Part shown: positions 51,185 to 62,749 of the stretch, piece by piece
Position numbering within the stretch: the first letter of the stretch is position 1
Layout: each line of letters opens with the position of its first letter
From: Saururus chinensis
Lineage: Eukaryota; Streptophyta; Magnoliopsida; Piperales; Saururaceae
NCBI GenBank assembly: GCA_035235625.1
Contig: CP141145.1
Location: 29,018,563 to 29,082,562 of the forward strand
Reading direction: 5' to 3'
Length of the DNA: 64,000 nucleotides
Notes under the pieces: model-generated
Told to the model about the DNA's origin: nothing
What the model saw: only the letters and a program-made list of their open reading frames with translations
Database searches by the model: none
Program-made: the position numbers and the translations under genes

Positions 51185-51240
51185 GATATCGGAAACGAGT
51201 TTACCAAAACCCTACCTAAACCCAATTTGGTGACATCTAG
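51185..51240. mobile_element. hAT-like tip fragment
   Basis: ACCAAAACCCTACCTAAACC followed by CAATTTGGTGACATC matches the right end of the segment at 12285 (AAACCCAACCCGGTGACATC). It is only a tip and is probably a remnant. Confidence 0.4.
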
Positions 51241-51312
51241 CTATCTCATCATTAGTCTTATTTAAACACCGATAAAATATGCTAGTACTTAATATAACAA
51301 AGGCTATGTCAA

Positions 51313-52018
51313 TGGAAGCGTTTTTCATGCTCCCACTAGTATAAGTCGTGCATAGGAGCCCTTAATATTTAAGATCGATGGCGTATGCTCTAGCGCATAT
51401 TAACATTATTATCACTATGCTAATTTACACTAGTGTGTTGTCACAGGTTAGCAAAGCGGACTACCCGTGACACGTGCTGGGGTGCATACACGTGGGAATG
51501 TGTTGTATATGAGGTGTGCATTCATTTTGGGAACTGCCCTTAGTGTTGCATATCATGTATGCAGGCATTGCGGGGAAGGCCCGCAACGTTGCGCAACATA
51601 TGTGCGCAAAGTTCCGAGAACACTCCCAAGGACCCTCAAACACTATATAGGTAGGTGGGGACATCTTAAGAATCCAAATCGGTGCTAGTTGGCTATGTGT
51701 CCCAACATAGCTAACTATGTGTATGCATCGTTGCGGCATTTCTATGCAACGTTGCACACACATGTTGCGCAACGTTGCGGACCTTCCCCGCAACGTCTGC
51801 ATATATAATATGCAACATTAATGGCAGTTCCCAAAATGAATACACACCTCGTATACCACATATTCCCATGTGTGTGCACCCCAACACGTGTTACGGGTAG
51901 TCCGCTTCACTACCCCGTGATAATGTGCTTTGTCAAGATCATAGATGTAGGGATCCTATATGCAGCTTACTCTAGAGTCTAGCCTCATTGTTGGTGGGGG
52001 GCATAAAAAACACTTCCC
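51313..52018. mobile_element. MITE family A, copy 5, containing a nested foldback element
   Basis: The ends TGGAAGCGTTTTTCATGC and GCATAAAAAACACTTCCC are inverted, and ATGTCAA flanks both sides exactly (51306-51312 and 52019-52025). The interior aligns with copies 2 and 4 up to 51439 (CTAATTTACACTAGTGTG) and resumes at 51921 (TAATGTGCTTTGTCAAGATC). The gap is filled by the foldback element. Confidence 0.82.
51440..51920. mobile_element. Foldback element with ~170-bp inverted arms, nested in MITE copy 5
   Basis: The left arm (about 51440-51612) and right arm (about 51750-51920) are inverse copies with a high match, sharing AAGCGGACTACCCGT, TCATTTTGGGAACTGCC and GCGGGGAAGG. The tips are TCACAGG and TCACGGGG. 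The flanks TAGTGTGTT and TAATGTGCT look like a decayed 9-bp target duplication. There is no coding capacity. The long arms and 9-bp duplication favour a Mutator-like foldback. It would form a strong hairpin if transcribed. Confidence 0.85.
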
Positions 52019-53624
52019 ATGTCAAGTAGCATGTTGCGGCTATAGCAAAAACAAAAAAGGAAAAAAAGACAAGCATTTTGCGGACTTATAGGTATATATT
52101 TTAAGGAAACCAGTTGTTTGGGATCATGGAACATTTGACAATATTTTAGTTGGTGACATTTTTCTTCCGAAAAACACTTGTTATTATAGTATTTGAGCAA
52201 CTTTTTCATATTTTGCTATTAATCTTTCAATGTTGGCGGGGAGGGTTTTGGGAGATATAGGCATGCTCAAGCCTTATAAAGTTATGTTTTCTCTATCTTA
52301 AAATAAGTATTCTATTTTAATAAAGTCAAATATTTGAGTTACATGATATCATGTAAAAGTTTTTAAAATTATCTTTATTCTATTGACACATAAAAAAGTA
52401 GATATAAGGTGTTTTAGAAAAATATTAAAAAAATGTATAAAATAAGATAAAAAGGTTGATAGTCAAGGGTGGAACTAGGAGTTCAGGTGAGGACAGATAA
52501 GAAACTACATTGTGGGGGCTTTTCACAAAAAAACAATCTATATAACCTTCACTGTGTAGGTTATTTTGGATCTTAGAAATATAAACTATGACCCAGTAAT
52601 TAATTGAAAGAGACAAGGAAAGGTGTTGCTACATTGAAGTGAATGAAACAAGAAAATAAGCCTCTTGCTTAAATAAATAAAAAGAGTAGGAAAGCTAATA
52701 TAAATAAATAAAAAATGAAGAAACTGAAGCATCGCTCTTGCTTTTAATTGGCTGCAGGCTAAGAAAGGTGAATAACTACCACGAAGATTTTTAAATTTTG
52801 AAAACAGAAATTCTATTTTGAAGGACGATGGAAATATAAAAAAATTAAATTAATTAATTATCTTTTTATTTATTTTGTTTTATTAATAAGAAAGAAAATA
52901 ATTTATTATTATTAGTGTAGATGAAATCCTGGTTCAGTCCTTCCCCAACTAAGGGAGGGCAAACTTGAACATAGAGATATAATTTTTTTTGCATGACTAT
53001 TACATTATTTACATAGTTAAAGGGATTTATAAATGTTTTGGATGGGGTTGGGGAAGGGAATTACCCTTCGTCTTGTCAAGGAGGCGCCCGAGAAATGTCA
53101 TCCGTGCAGTACTTATAAGGCCAAATAGCCAAACGAATAAGCTTTTTTTATTAAAGTAATGGCCTTGTGCCATTCGACTGAGTGTCTAGCCTGTGAAGCT
53201 AAGTAATGAACCTATCCAAGGTGGACATGCGAACATGTCAGGACATTTACTAAGTGATGTAGCTGAAGGGGAACATACACTTTTGGTACACATATCCAAC
53301 ATAGGCAACTCCAACATCCGAACAATGTATTTCAGCTAAGTGCATACAAGGGTCATTCTTTTTAATAAGGCCATAAAGCTAGACAGCTACCCAGTAGGTC
53401 GGAGAGCTGCATCGCTCAGCAGACTTAGCTCCTGACATGATGGCTAGTAACCCAACAAGTCTTCCTTATCATCCGAGACAACCAATTGTAAGGCTAGGTA
53501 TAATATCAACAACTCATATATTTTAGTTCACTAAGTCCCGCCCCTATATAGCATAAGAAATTTCTTGCATTCTACTAGAGTGGCAGCTAAAGTGACAGTA
53601 CAAGCATGGTTTTTCCCAAGTTTG
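52019..53624. other. Spacer without recognised genes
   Basis: AT-rich to about 52900. The block 53040-53560 is GC-richer and resembles LTR or 5' leader sequence of a retroelement, but ends and motifs are missing. Confidence 0.35.
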
Positions 53625-53950
53625 CTAATCGGCCCCAAAACACTCCACAAAACTTTCCAACACCATTTAGGGGTAAGGGGACATCTTAAGATTATAAATA
53701 TGTGCTAGTTGACTAAGTGTCCCAACATGGCCAATTATCTATGTGCATTGTTACGTGTATTCTGCACAATGTTGTGCATACATGTTGTGTAATGTTGCAC
53801 ATATATATTGCATAACGTTGCAGGTCTTCCCCGTAACACCTACATACATAGTATGCAATATTGCAGGCAGTTTTTATAGTGCATGCATATTTTCTACACG
53901 TATGTGCAGCCTAACACATGTTATAGATAATCTACTTCACTACCCCGTGA
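53625..53950. mobile_element. Diverged partial copy of the foldback element
   Basis: It matches the centre and right arm of the element at 51440-51920: GGGGACATCTTAAGA, GTGCTAGTTG, GTGTCCCAACAT, GCAxGTCTTCCCCG and the tip CTACTTCACTACCCCGTGA. The left arm is missing or unrecognisable. It is clearly older or more decayed than the first copy. Confidence 0.75.
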
Positions 53951-54080
53951 CAGCCCAACCCTGCTCCTATTGACAATTACGCAAATAAGATACTTATTTT
54001 AGGATAAATTATTATTTTTAATAGAACACTTAATTAATTCAAGATGGAAGGGAGTAAAATATTTGTCGACTCACTTCTCG

Positions 54081-54306
54081 TGGGAATCATTTTTTATGCA
54101 CCATGCTTAGTGTGAGTTGAACATAAAGAACACTTAAGAGGCGTTGATTTTAAAGATTGATAGCGCACACACTAGCGCACATTAGCGTAAGTATTATTTA
54201 CATTAAGATATGCTACCATATGCACTCTCAATAATCAAAATTAACGCCTCCTAAGTGTTTATTACACTTAGCTTGTGCTTTTTTGGAAGCATAAAAAACC
54301 CTTTCC
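54081..54306. mobile_element. MITE family A, copy 6
   Basis: The ends TGGGAATCATTTTTTATGC and GCATAAAAAACCCTTTCC are inverted. The interior words GATAGCGCACACACTAGCGC and TATGCACTCTCAATAATCAA match other copies. Imperfect flanks TTCTCG and TTCTTG may be a target duplication. The interior itself is near-palindromic (ACTTAAGAGGCGTTGATTTT against AATTAACGCCTCCTAAGTGT). Confidence 0.75.
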
Positions 54307-55177
54307 TTCTTGTCCTCGGCCTCGTAACCACACGCAACCCCACTCAACCATTGCAAACGTGTTGAAAGCGTGGGGTGGCAGAAAAATATTAGCACATATT
54401 TTAAATTTTAGTATAATAATACTCCCTCTATTTTATACTTATATTATAAATCTCGTGCCAACCAATACTCCTTTTTTTTAAATTATGAGTCTTGTGCCGA
54501 CACTTTAACGAATTTTCCATATTGCATACTTTCATTTTTTCCTGTCTCATGAGTCTGAACTCCGTTTTATATAGCAGAAGCCAATTAATTTTCTAAATTA
54601 CTCCTAACAGAGCAAGCCAAATATAATCCAACAATCGATCATAGTTTAAGTCCGATTTTTATAATTAAGGAGTACTATATATTGAGAGTACAGATACTTG
54701 GTGGATAAGATGGAGCTGTCAAAGCCACATGGGAGACCTTGTCCTGGGTGACCTTTTTATCACGTTTACCGGAGGTCCAATGGGTGGGTCCTTTCCAACT
54801 CCTCCATTATTTCATGAGCCCCACTCCACAGAAATTGGGATAATGATATTTATACATTACTTTTTTAATATCTATATGTCTTATATTATTTATAATTAAA
54901 TAGAAAAAAATGAATTTTATATTATTTTTTTTATCAAATTAAAAGTAGTATAAAGTTTATAATATAAAAAAAATTATAAAAAAATTAAAGTATAAATATC
55001 ATTTTGCCCCAAAATAGCCATTAAAGTTACTAGTATTGCTACAATTTGGTGAAGTTGTCTAGGGGATGAATGTATGAGACTAAGCAACATATTTCCAAAA
55101 CACGGCCACAGTTAAATTAATTTAATGCAACAAAAACTGTAGCTGCAAATTTTTAACAAGAAAGCTTAGCATTTTTC

Positions 55178-55180
<3 letters not shown>
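54307..55180. other. Spacer upstream of the hydrolase gene
   Basis: AT-rich intergenic DNA. I see no gene or element with clear ends. Confidence 0.35.

Positions 55181-55272
<92 letters not shown>
55181..55272. repeat. AT dinucleotide microsatellite, about 92 bp
   Basis: A pure AT tract lies about 690 bp upstream of the hydrolase start codon. Confidence 0.97.
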
Positions 55273-55275
<3 letters not shown>

Positions 55276-55599
55276 GGACGAAAATTATGCTAGATTAACA
55301 ATAACGATTCACAAGTACCAATATGGCAGCTAAGATATGCAGAAATTGAGTATTTTCAGAGTATCATTAATGAGTTAATCTCATTTTACACAGACTGCTA
55401 ATCTTCAACAGGGCACGTATTAATACATGTTAGCACAAATGATAATTTATGCCCTCCCTATGCTAATAATCTCTGCGTCTTAAATTAATAACTAAAATTA
55501 ATATATCTTAAAAAACCAAACTAATAACATGTTAATAAATCCTACGTAATACTTAAAGAGTAGTACTCCGTATATAATTAACTCATGATATGAATTTGA

Positions 55600-55962
55600 T
55601 ATAGAGCATTGGGATGGCCCATGTGGGCTCCGCAGAGTTTATTGGCAGGATCAGATTCATTGACGACAAAATTGATTCTCTCATCGGCGTCGGCGTCGGC
55701 GTCAGCGTCAGCAACCATGAGCAATTCCCATCTTCCCTCCAACCAATTCTCATCCCAGTTCTTCCTCCTCCTTTAAGTTGACCATCCCCGACTCGCCGCT
55801 TCCCTTTCTCCGTCTCCTTCCTTCTAACCCCTTCTTCTCCGTCCTTCCTCTTCTCTGCTTCTCTGCTTCTTTCTTCTTCTTCTTCTTCTTCTTCATTCAT
55901 CTGCTGCTGCTGCTGCTGCTGCTGAAACTCTGACATCACAACTGTAGATCCGATAGAAAAAA
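55600..55962 (+). promoter_or_regulatory. 5' UTR and proximal promoter of the hydrolase gene
   Basis: A pyrimidine-rich leader (55715-55870) is followed by a TTC-type run (55872-55893) and a GCT/CTG run of eight units (55901-55924), then the ATG at 55963. The long open minus-strand frame here is only the mirror of these triplet repeats. Confidence 0.55.
55872..55924 (+). repeat. Trinucleotide repeats (TTC)n and (CTG)n in the 5' leader
   Basis: About seven TTC units and eight CTG units lie 40-90 bases before the hydrolase ATG. Triplet repeats in leaders often vary between individuals and can affect expression; any effect here is inferred. Confidence 0.93.
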
Positions 55963-58900
55963 ATGCCATTTTGCGAGGTGGGTCAGTGCCAGAAATGGGG
56001 GGACAAGCCAGTTTTAGGCAACGGAATGAAGATCTTCTACCAAACTTTTGGCCGCGGGAGAGCCAAAGTTCTTCTCATCATTGGTCTGTTCGTTGTTTCT
56101 TTTGTTTTGCCTAAATTTATTCTTCTGCACCTCTCTATCTCAGGCTCACTTTAAGTTTGGCTGAACGGAATGCAGGTCTAGCTGGGACCCATGAATCCTG
56201 GGGTCCGCAGATTAGGGGCTTGGCAGGAACTGATGTTCCCAACAACGATGGGCAGGCGACGGGTGCCCCAGATGATGAGGGTAAGGGGATCGAGGTCTGT
56301 GCTTTTGATAATCGTGGGATGGGTCGGAGCTTTGTTCCCACGAAGAAATCAGAATATACGTGAGTCTCGTCTCGAGTAGGGACTTACATATGATATTTGT
56401 TGTTTCCTTTCTCTTACCGTACCGAATGTATGTCAATGTGGAAGGTTGATCGTGCTCCAATTATCATTTTCAAGTATAAATTACCTAAAGATGAATCTTT
56501 TCATCATGAATTTTCGTTGCCATTTTTTTTGTTGGACTATGTAAAATCAGAGGATCGAACGCGCCCCCCCTCACTCACGTTGGCTCGAATCAAACTCCAC
56601 CGGGATTACAAGAACCACTGGAAATTTCCACCCTTTGCTTCCTAGGACTCTGAGATGGATGACCTCACTGAATTCGCAGTGGAATAGACGAAGTCTCTCA
56701 AAATTCGTCAGTCCTTTTTATTTGTGTCAAAAGACTCTCAATCTCTCATCCCAGAGAATGGTTATATTGGGATTTGTATGCCTGCATATTGGAAGAGACG
56801 ACTGTAACTGCCTAGAAGTTAAAGTGGACGTGCATCCCATGAGGAAGCAATGTGTCCAACAGATTAGCTTTAGGTTGGCTGATTGTTATATTACATAGCA
56901 CTGACTCATAACGTTTACTTAAAAGATGATATTAGTCCAACGGAAAACGTAGACTAGTCGGTGATTCCCTGCAAGTTCTTAGACTTTTTTTTACTACGTA
57001 TACGCATGCAGCAGAGTTCCTAAAAAAAAAAAACACAGCCGTATGAATATGTGCGTTGGAACTTAATTTTTGCTTTCTACCATGATCTTTGCAACACTTG
57101 TAGCAACATTTGGAAAATTCGAATCTAAGAAATGCTGTTTGTGTCATGGCGGCAGGACAACCTTCATGGCGAAAGATGCATTAGCTGTAATGGATCACTT
57201 GGGTTGGAGTAAAGCCCATGTCTTTGGGCATTCATTGGGTGAGTTCGAGGTCTTTATTATTATTTTTTTCATTTTTACTTTTCGTAAATCATCTTGTATC
57301 TTATACATACTAATGATGTCAAAACATTCTTCATAATAATGTGATGGCCTCAATATAGTTGTTTGTAGCTTATAGCAGTTACTTGATATTTATACCTACA
57401 AGTATAAATTGTGTTGTTTATTTAGCATTACAACAGTATAGTAATTAATAATATACCCTGTTGGTTTAATTAATCCTCTAATGTCAGGACAGGGGCTATG
57501 ATTGCTTGCAAGTTGGCTGCAATGGTACCGAACAGGATATCCTCGTTAGCTTTATTTAATGTCACAGGTGGAGGCTTTGAATGTTTCCCGAAGGTAATGC
57601 ATGTGTACGGTCAAAACATTTATTTACAATCTTCTAGCCAACCTCCTGATAAATTGATAATTGAATATGTATGAGTGTTTCGTAATTGAGTGGAATGTTT
57701 AATCCATGCTGATAACTAGAAGGTTTACGTCGAGGATAATAATAATACCTCAAAGAGAGTTCTTGTTTTACAGTGCATCAATCTAATTAATGTGCTAAGC
57801 TATAATTCTCGAGTTAAAATTGAGTAGATTTTTCTTCTTTTTGGGGGTTATTTTCTTGTACATGCCATTCATTTTTTGCTGTCTATGGATATATGATACT
57901 TATATCGTTCATATTGGTAATTTTGGTAACAATATTTTGTAGGTTGACACACAGATGATATCTATAGCAATGCGGTTCTTAAAAGCTAAAACCCCTGAAC
58001 AAAGGGCCGCGGTTGACTTGGATACCCACTATACAAAGGTGTTTTTTTTTTGTGATTGTTCATATTTTTCATTATGGTTCATTTAGTAGGAAAATATGGT
58101 TAAAATAGAAATTGTCATGTTTTGCTCTCTCACTAGAGTATAAAAATGAAAAGCCCTACTTTCAGATCTTGTCCTTTGGATTTCTTAATTTTTGTCCCTT
58201 GGATTTGCTTGGTGATTTAGGCTTGAAATTTTGAAGTGGTTGATTAGACCACTATCAATGCACATTATGTATTTTTTTAATAACGACTTTTTTTTTGTAA
58301 TTGGAATAATGTTTATTCAAGCATATTGTTTTGATTACAAGGACAACATACTATCCTGCAATCCATAATATACATTTCTTTCCTATGCAGGAATACCTTG
58401 ATGAATATGTGGGAGCCAGCACCAGAAGAAAAATACTGTATCAAGTAATGACCATCCAAGAAGCCAAGGATTTTTTCATTGAATATTCCTTTATGCTTTA
58501 GTAAATTGATAGTTAATAAGAAAACTAGAGTTTTTAACTCAGCACATAAAGGTAAAGTAAGAAACCAGAGATGCTAATATCCTTATTGGATACTGGTTTT
58601 AGAACTCTATTCTATACTGTGAAGTTAATCTCTGTTTTAAACCTTTTTGTAAAGATACCTAGTACTTCAACTGTGCCTAGGCAAATGCCACACATACTGC
58701 TTTTCCATTCTGTTCTCTTTTTCAATTGTCATAAACTGTTTTCAAGTTTCTTACTCCTTGGCGGAAAGGAAAAACTTTTCTAACTTGGTCAAACTCTTAT
58801 CCCAAGTAGGAATATGTGAAGGCCATATCATCAACTGGAATGCAATCAAACTATGGTTTTGAAGGTCAGGTTAATGCATGTTGGACTCACAAGATAACTT

Positions 58901-59741
58901 CAAGTGAGATAGCAACAATGCGATCTGCTGGATTTCTTATTTCAGTAATTCATGGAAGGTCAGTCCAAACATTGCCATCACATCTTTGTTGGCGTCAGTT
59001 AGTTTTCACCCAACCGGTGGATTATATGGTATGGTACATTGCTAAACTGACCTTAGCTTTATAATATTGGCAGGTATGACATCATAGCTCAAATATATCA
59101 TGCAAGAAAACTGGCAGAGAAGCTGCAACCTTTTGCCAAAATGGTAGAATTACATGGAGCCCACTTAGTGAGCCATGAGAGACCAAATGAAGTATGTCAA
59201 CTGTTCATAGATCCAAACAATTACAGTTTCTTGTGGTGCACTGCTGCAAATTTGTTTCCATATTACAAAAAAATGAAAACTTTAGAGAGATAGGTAGGGA
59301 GATATAAGACACAATTCAAAAACATCCCTCGCCTATGAATTCAACTTTTGTGTTGAACCTCAGGTCAACCAGGCACTGATGGATCTGATCCAAGCATCAG
59401 AATTGTATCTAGATCCTAATGATTGGTCTAATTTCCCCAAGGACACAGTTGGTAAGTGAGACATGCCTGGATATTCTTTATCTTATGTTATATCATTCAT
59501 GATATGGAATATAGCTGCCTATTCATGTCTCTCTAATGTGTAACCAGGCCAGCAAGTTATGGGGTTGCCAATGCCCTTCAGCGAAGGTAGTAATGAGGCA
59601 GAAGGCCGGGTTACTTGTGTATTTGACATTTTAGTGAAGTGCTGCTTCTACTCTTTTGGTCTCGTCATGTTGGGTTTTGAACGCACAACCAGACTTTTCA
59701 GAAGTTTCTCACCTGCAAGAATTGGAACAGCTGTGTCGTAG
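55963..59741 (+). CDS. Alpha/beta-hydrolase superfamily protein (RutD-like, plant type)
   Basis: Ten exons fit GT-AG introns: 55963-56083, 56176-56359, 57156-57238, 57493-57593, 57943-58038, 58391-58444, 58810-58958, 59074-59191, 59364-59451 and 59548-59741, totalling 1188 nt or 395 aa. The protein starts MPFCEVGQC, as remembered for this plant esterase/lipase/thioesterase group. It has the oxyanion-loop region IIGLAGTHESW, the AFDNRGMGRS motif, the nucleophile elbow GHSLG (Ser about 128), an acid candidate in HGRYD (Asp about 265) and a histidine candidate in HGAHLVSHE (about 293). All three triad elements are present, so it is probably an active serine hydrolase. A hydrophobic stretch at about 353-375 near the C-terminus may anchor it to a membrane. 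The substrate is unknown; the RutD label reflects fold similarity only. No truncation is seen. Confidence 0.93.
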
Positions 59742-60386
59742 CGGAGATGATGAAATTCATTCATTTCATAAGGTCGCTAATCGAAAATTTCTATCAGGTT
59801 GTGAAGTTTCTTTTGTCTTAATATTGATACTAATTTTTCACGTTCATACAGGCTTGACAACATATTAACAACACTTGTGTTCTTGGTATATATTTATGCA
59901 CAATGAGATCAAGTAGGCTAGCTGTTGCCTAGGATCAAATTTAAAATTTGTATGTACAGTAGCGGACAGATTGTTCGGAGGCCTGGCAATTGATACACAC
60001 TGTAAAGATAACCCTTTGCCAAATCCGTGTCTGTACCTTGTTTAAGTGGATGCAAGCAAGGTCTTGCACACTCGCAGGTAATTCTTGTAACAATGTCAAA
60101 TTCTGCATATCAATTCAAGTTAAATCAAGCGGAAAGCTTTCTTCTGTTTCACTAGGGATGCAAACTATAAATGTTTTATTTGGTGTACTATTATTCTGGT
60201 TATAACGATAATTATAATATAGAATCGCATGTCATCTAGATCTTTGAGTAAGAAAAATGGCGGATGCTGCCATGTGAGTTTATTGTATTATCTGAATGCA
60301 ACTATGCCATACTAGGTCTAACTTTTTATTCAGTGGAGAACTGCTTGGTTGTAGGGAAGACAAACAAGGTGAGCCAGCTCACAAGT
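59742..60386. other. 3' UTR and spacer after the hydrolase
   Basis: Probably 3' UTR for the first few hundred bases. No other gene is recognised. Confidence 0.4.
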
Positions 60387-61512
60387 AGGGCTGGGGATCA
60401 GGTCAGGTTGGCCTCGACCCAACCCTATTTTTAAATCGGGTCGAAAATCCAAACCCTAATTTTCCGTAGAGTCGGGCCGGGTATGCGGGTAACCTTTTTT
60501 TTTTTTCAATTTTTTTGTTAGACTCATATTATATACCTTCTCTTTGCAAAGTATAAACACAAGTGAAATTAAATACATTACAACATTAATTTGTAATGTT
60601 TGGTTCTTTAGCTGATTTGTGGTTCATACTTTTTTTTTATAGTAGCCATCAACGAAGACCTTAGACATAGAATATTGCATTTCCTCCATTCTAAGAGTAT
60701 GATAACAAAATAGACCTCTAATATTTGTTTTCTCATGATTAGTCTACTTGACTTTCAATCAATGCAAAATAGATTAAACATTATTTCTTTGATGGACAAA
60801 GAGAATCATATATTTTACCATATCTTAATTTCAAATTTTCAATAACTACTTCTCTATAGCTGTGTACAACCTACCTTCTTTAGCAACTAGTGATATTTGA
60901 TTATAATTTTTCTTCTCCAAAAATTATCCCTCGTCGAGTTTTATTATCCGCCTATCTAGTTACATGTTCTTAACCTGCTCCTTATTATGATTGTCGGGGC
61001 TTTTAATATAAAGCTAAATCTAGTGTGATGTGTCCTTCTGAAGGAAAAAAGATGAGTAATGAATACAATAAAATATGACATTTTTATTTTATTTATCGCA
61101 TTTAAAAGAATTATAAAAAAAATTAAACTATGTATAAATTAATCACACTTTAAAGATATCGCCCTTTATTATCTCAAAATAGATGTATACTATAAAGCAA
61201 AATATGTGATCACACCTATGCTCTAAACATTTTATTCATACCGAAATTTATGTTTAAGCACTTCTAGTTTAACATAGTATGCACTAAATAAATACTATAA
61301 TAATAATATAAATAAGTCCAATAGACAAACATTATAATAATAAAGGTTTTTATTATTTATAGTCGGGTTGTACGAGTCGGGTTCGACTTAACCTTAAATT
61401 CAAAACGAGTCAAGAACTTAAACCTTGACCTTACCTATAATTGGGTCGGGTACAAGGTTAAATGGGTCAAATTTAGGTAAGGTAAACAGGTCGGGTTAGA
61501 TTTTCCCAGTCC
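60387..61512. mobile_element. Non-autonomous hAT-like element with GGGTC-type subterminal repeats
   Basis: The left end TAGGGCTGGGGATCAGG is followed by GACCCAACCC, CGGGTCG and GTCGGGCCGGG words. The right side has the mirrored set (GTCGGGTTGTACGAGTCGGG, then GGTCGGGTTAGATTTTCCCAG). CACAAG flanks both ends and may be part of an 8-bp target duplication. The 800-bp AT-rich interior shows no transposase. The ends are accurate to about 5 bases. Confidence 0.6.
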
Positions 61513-62749
61513 ACAAGTCTTGGTACTTCAACTCAACTTAGGCTCAACTTACTGTATGTAAGTCAGCTCATCAAGCTGAACTCAAGCTCAGCCTGAGCCA
61601 ACTCCTTATATACAGGGTTTCTAAAACATATTTTTGATATGACTAATTAAACCCGTATTCACTAATCAGACAACAAAGCGTGAAAACAATGAAAAGTGTT
61701 TTCACAAAAAAAGTAAAAAAGAGAGACGCAAACAATGACAAGTAAAAAGAAAACGAGCCAAGTCTGACTTGGCTTGCTGCTGAGATCAGCCGGCTTTCTC
61801 TGATCTTCCTATTGATACGCTGTTTTTTTTCTTTGGCATTATTCCTATTCGAACTCTATTATCCAGATCAAGTGATCGGCCAAGTCTCTTTAAAACATGT
61901 AAAAAGTAAAAAGGTTTCTACGAGCAAAGGCTCACACACATACACGTGAGCCCAGGCTTCATATGCTGTTGAATCAGATTTGACACTACAAGGCGGCAGA
62001 AACTAATCTGCCTATGAGTGATGCGTGCTATCAGATTTTTGGAGCTCGATGCCCAGGCACATATAAATGGGGTTCAATTTCTAATATTTATTTAGATAGA
62101 ACTAAAGAGTTGACATACAATCTAAACAATAAGAATGGACGCTATTCATTTTGGAGTGAGAAAATACAATCTCAACAACACAAATGGAGGCATTTCATTT
62201 TGGAAGAGAGAGAGTGAGGGCTAGCCTGGTTGGTCTTCTGATGCTGAGAATCAAGATCCATGAACTAGTCGAGGGGAAAAGGAAGAGTGAGTTTGCGAAG
62301 AGTAACAGTCAAGCTTCCTCATACCCACTTTATATAGCTAGTCGCTAGAGTATGATTGACTTGCCCCAGCTCAGGTATTTATGTAGAAGAGATGGCAAGA
62401 AATATGCCGTTGGAATATACCCCGCATCTCGAATCTTCATTACATGGTACAGACTTATAATTAATCCACAAATGTAATATTTTCTTTATCCAACTTCCTT
62501 GCTGTAAACATAGACAACACAACCTCTTTTCGTGTTAATTTCTGGAATGATATAGGCAACAAAAATCTACTTGCTCTTCTCTCTGTCCTATGATCTTACA
62601 ACGTAAAGAAAATTCTGGGAAGTATTACAGGAGATGCATGTGATTAACCCACATATAGGACCACTGCCTGCTTAAAGAAGGGCTGACAGACCAGAGCTGT
62701 GCAATCAGCGATACGGTGGATCATTCCTTGCTTTTGTTTATTATCGTCA
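61513..62749. other. Spacer between the hAT-like element and the partial gene
   Basis: 61520-61610 contains degenerate AAGCTCAGCC / GAGCCAACTC words, perhaps a further hAT-like tip. 62300-62749 may hold the 3' UTR of the minus-strand gene. The frame at 62014-62217 has no similarity I recognise. Confidence 0.35.

Noticed and set aside
51461-51802. 113-codon minus-strand frame with many Cys and His as a zinc-binding protein
   Set aside because: It lies wholly within the foldback element, whose inverted arms explain the repeated residues.
55583-55969. 128-codon minus-strand frame rich in Gln, Glu and Arg upstream of the hydrolase
   Set aside because: It mirrors the triplet repeats and pyrimidine-rich leader of the plus-strand gene and matches no family I know.
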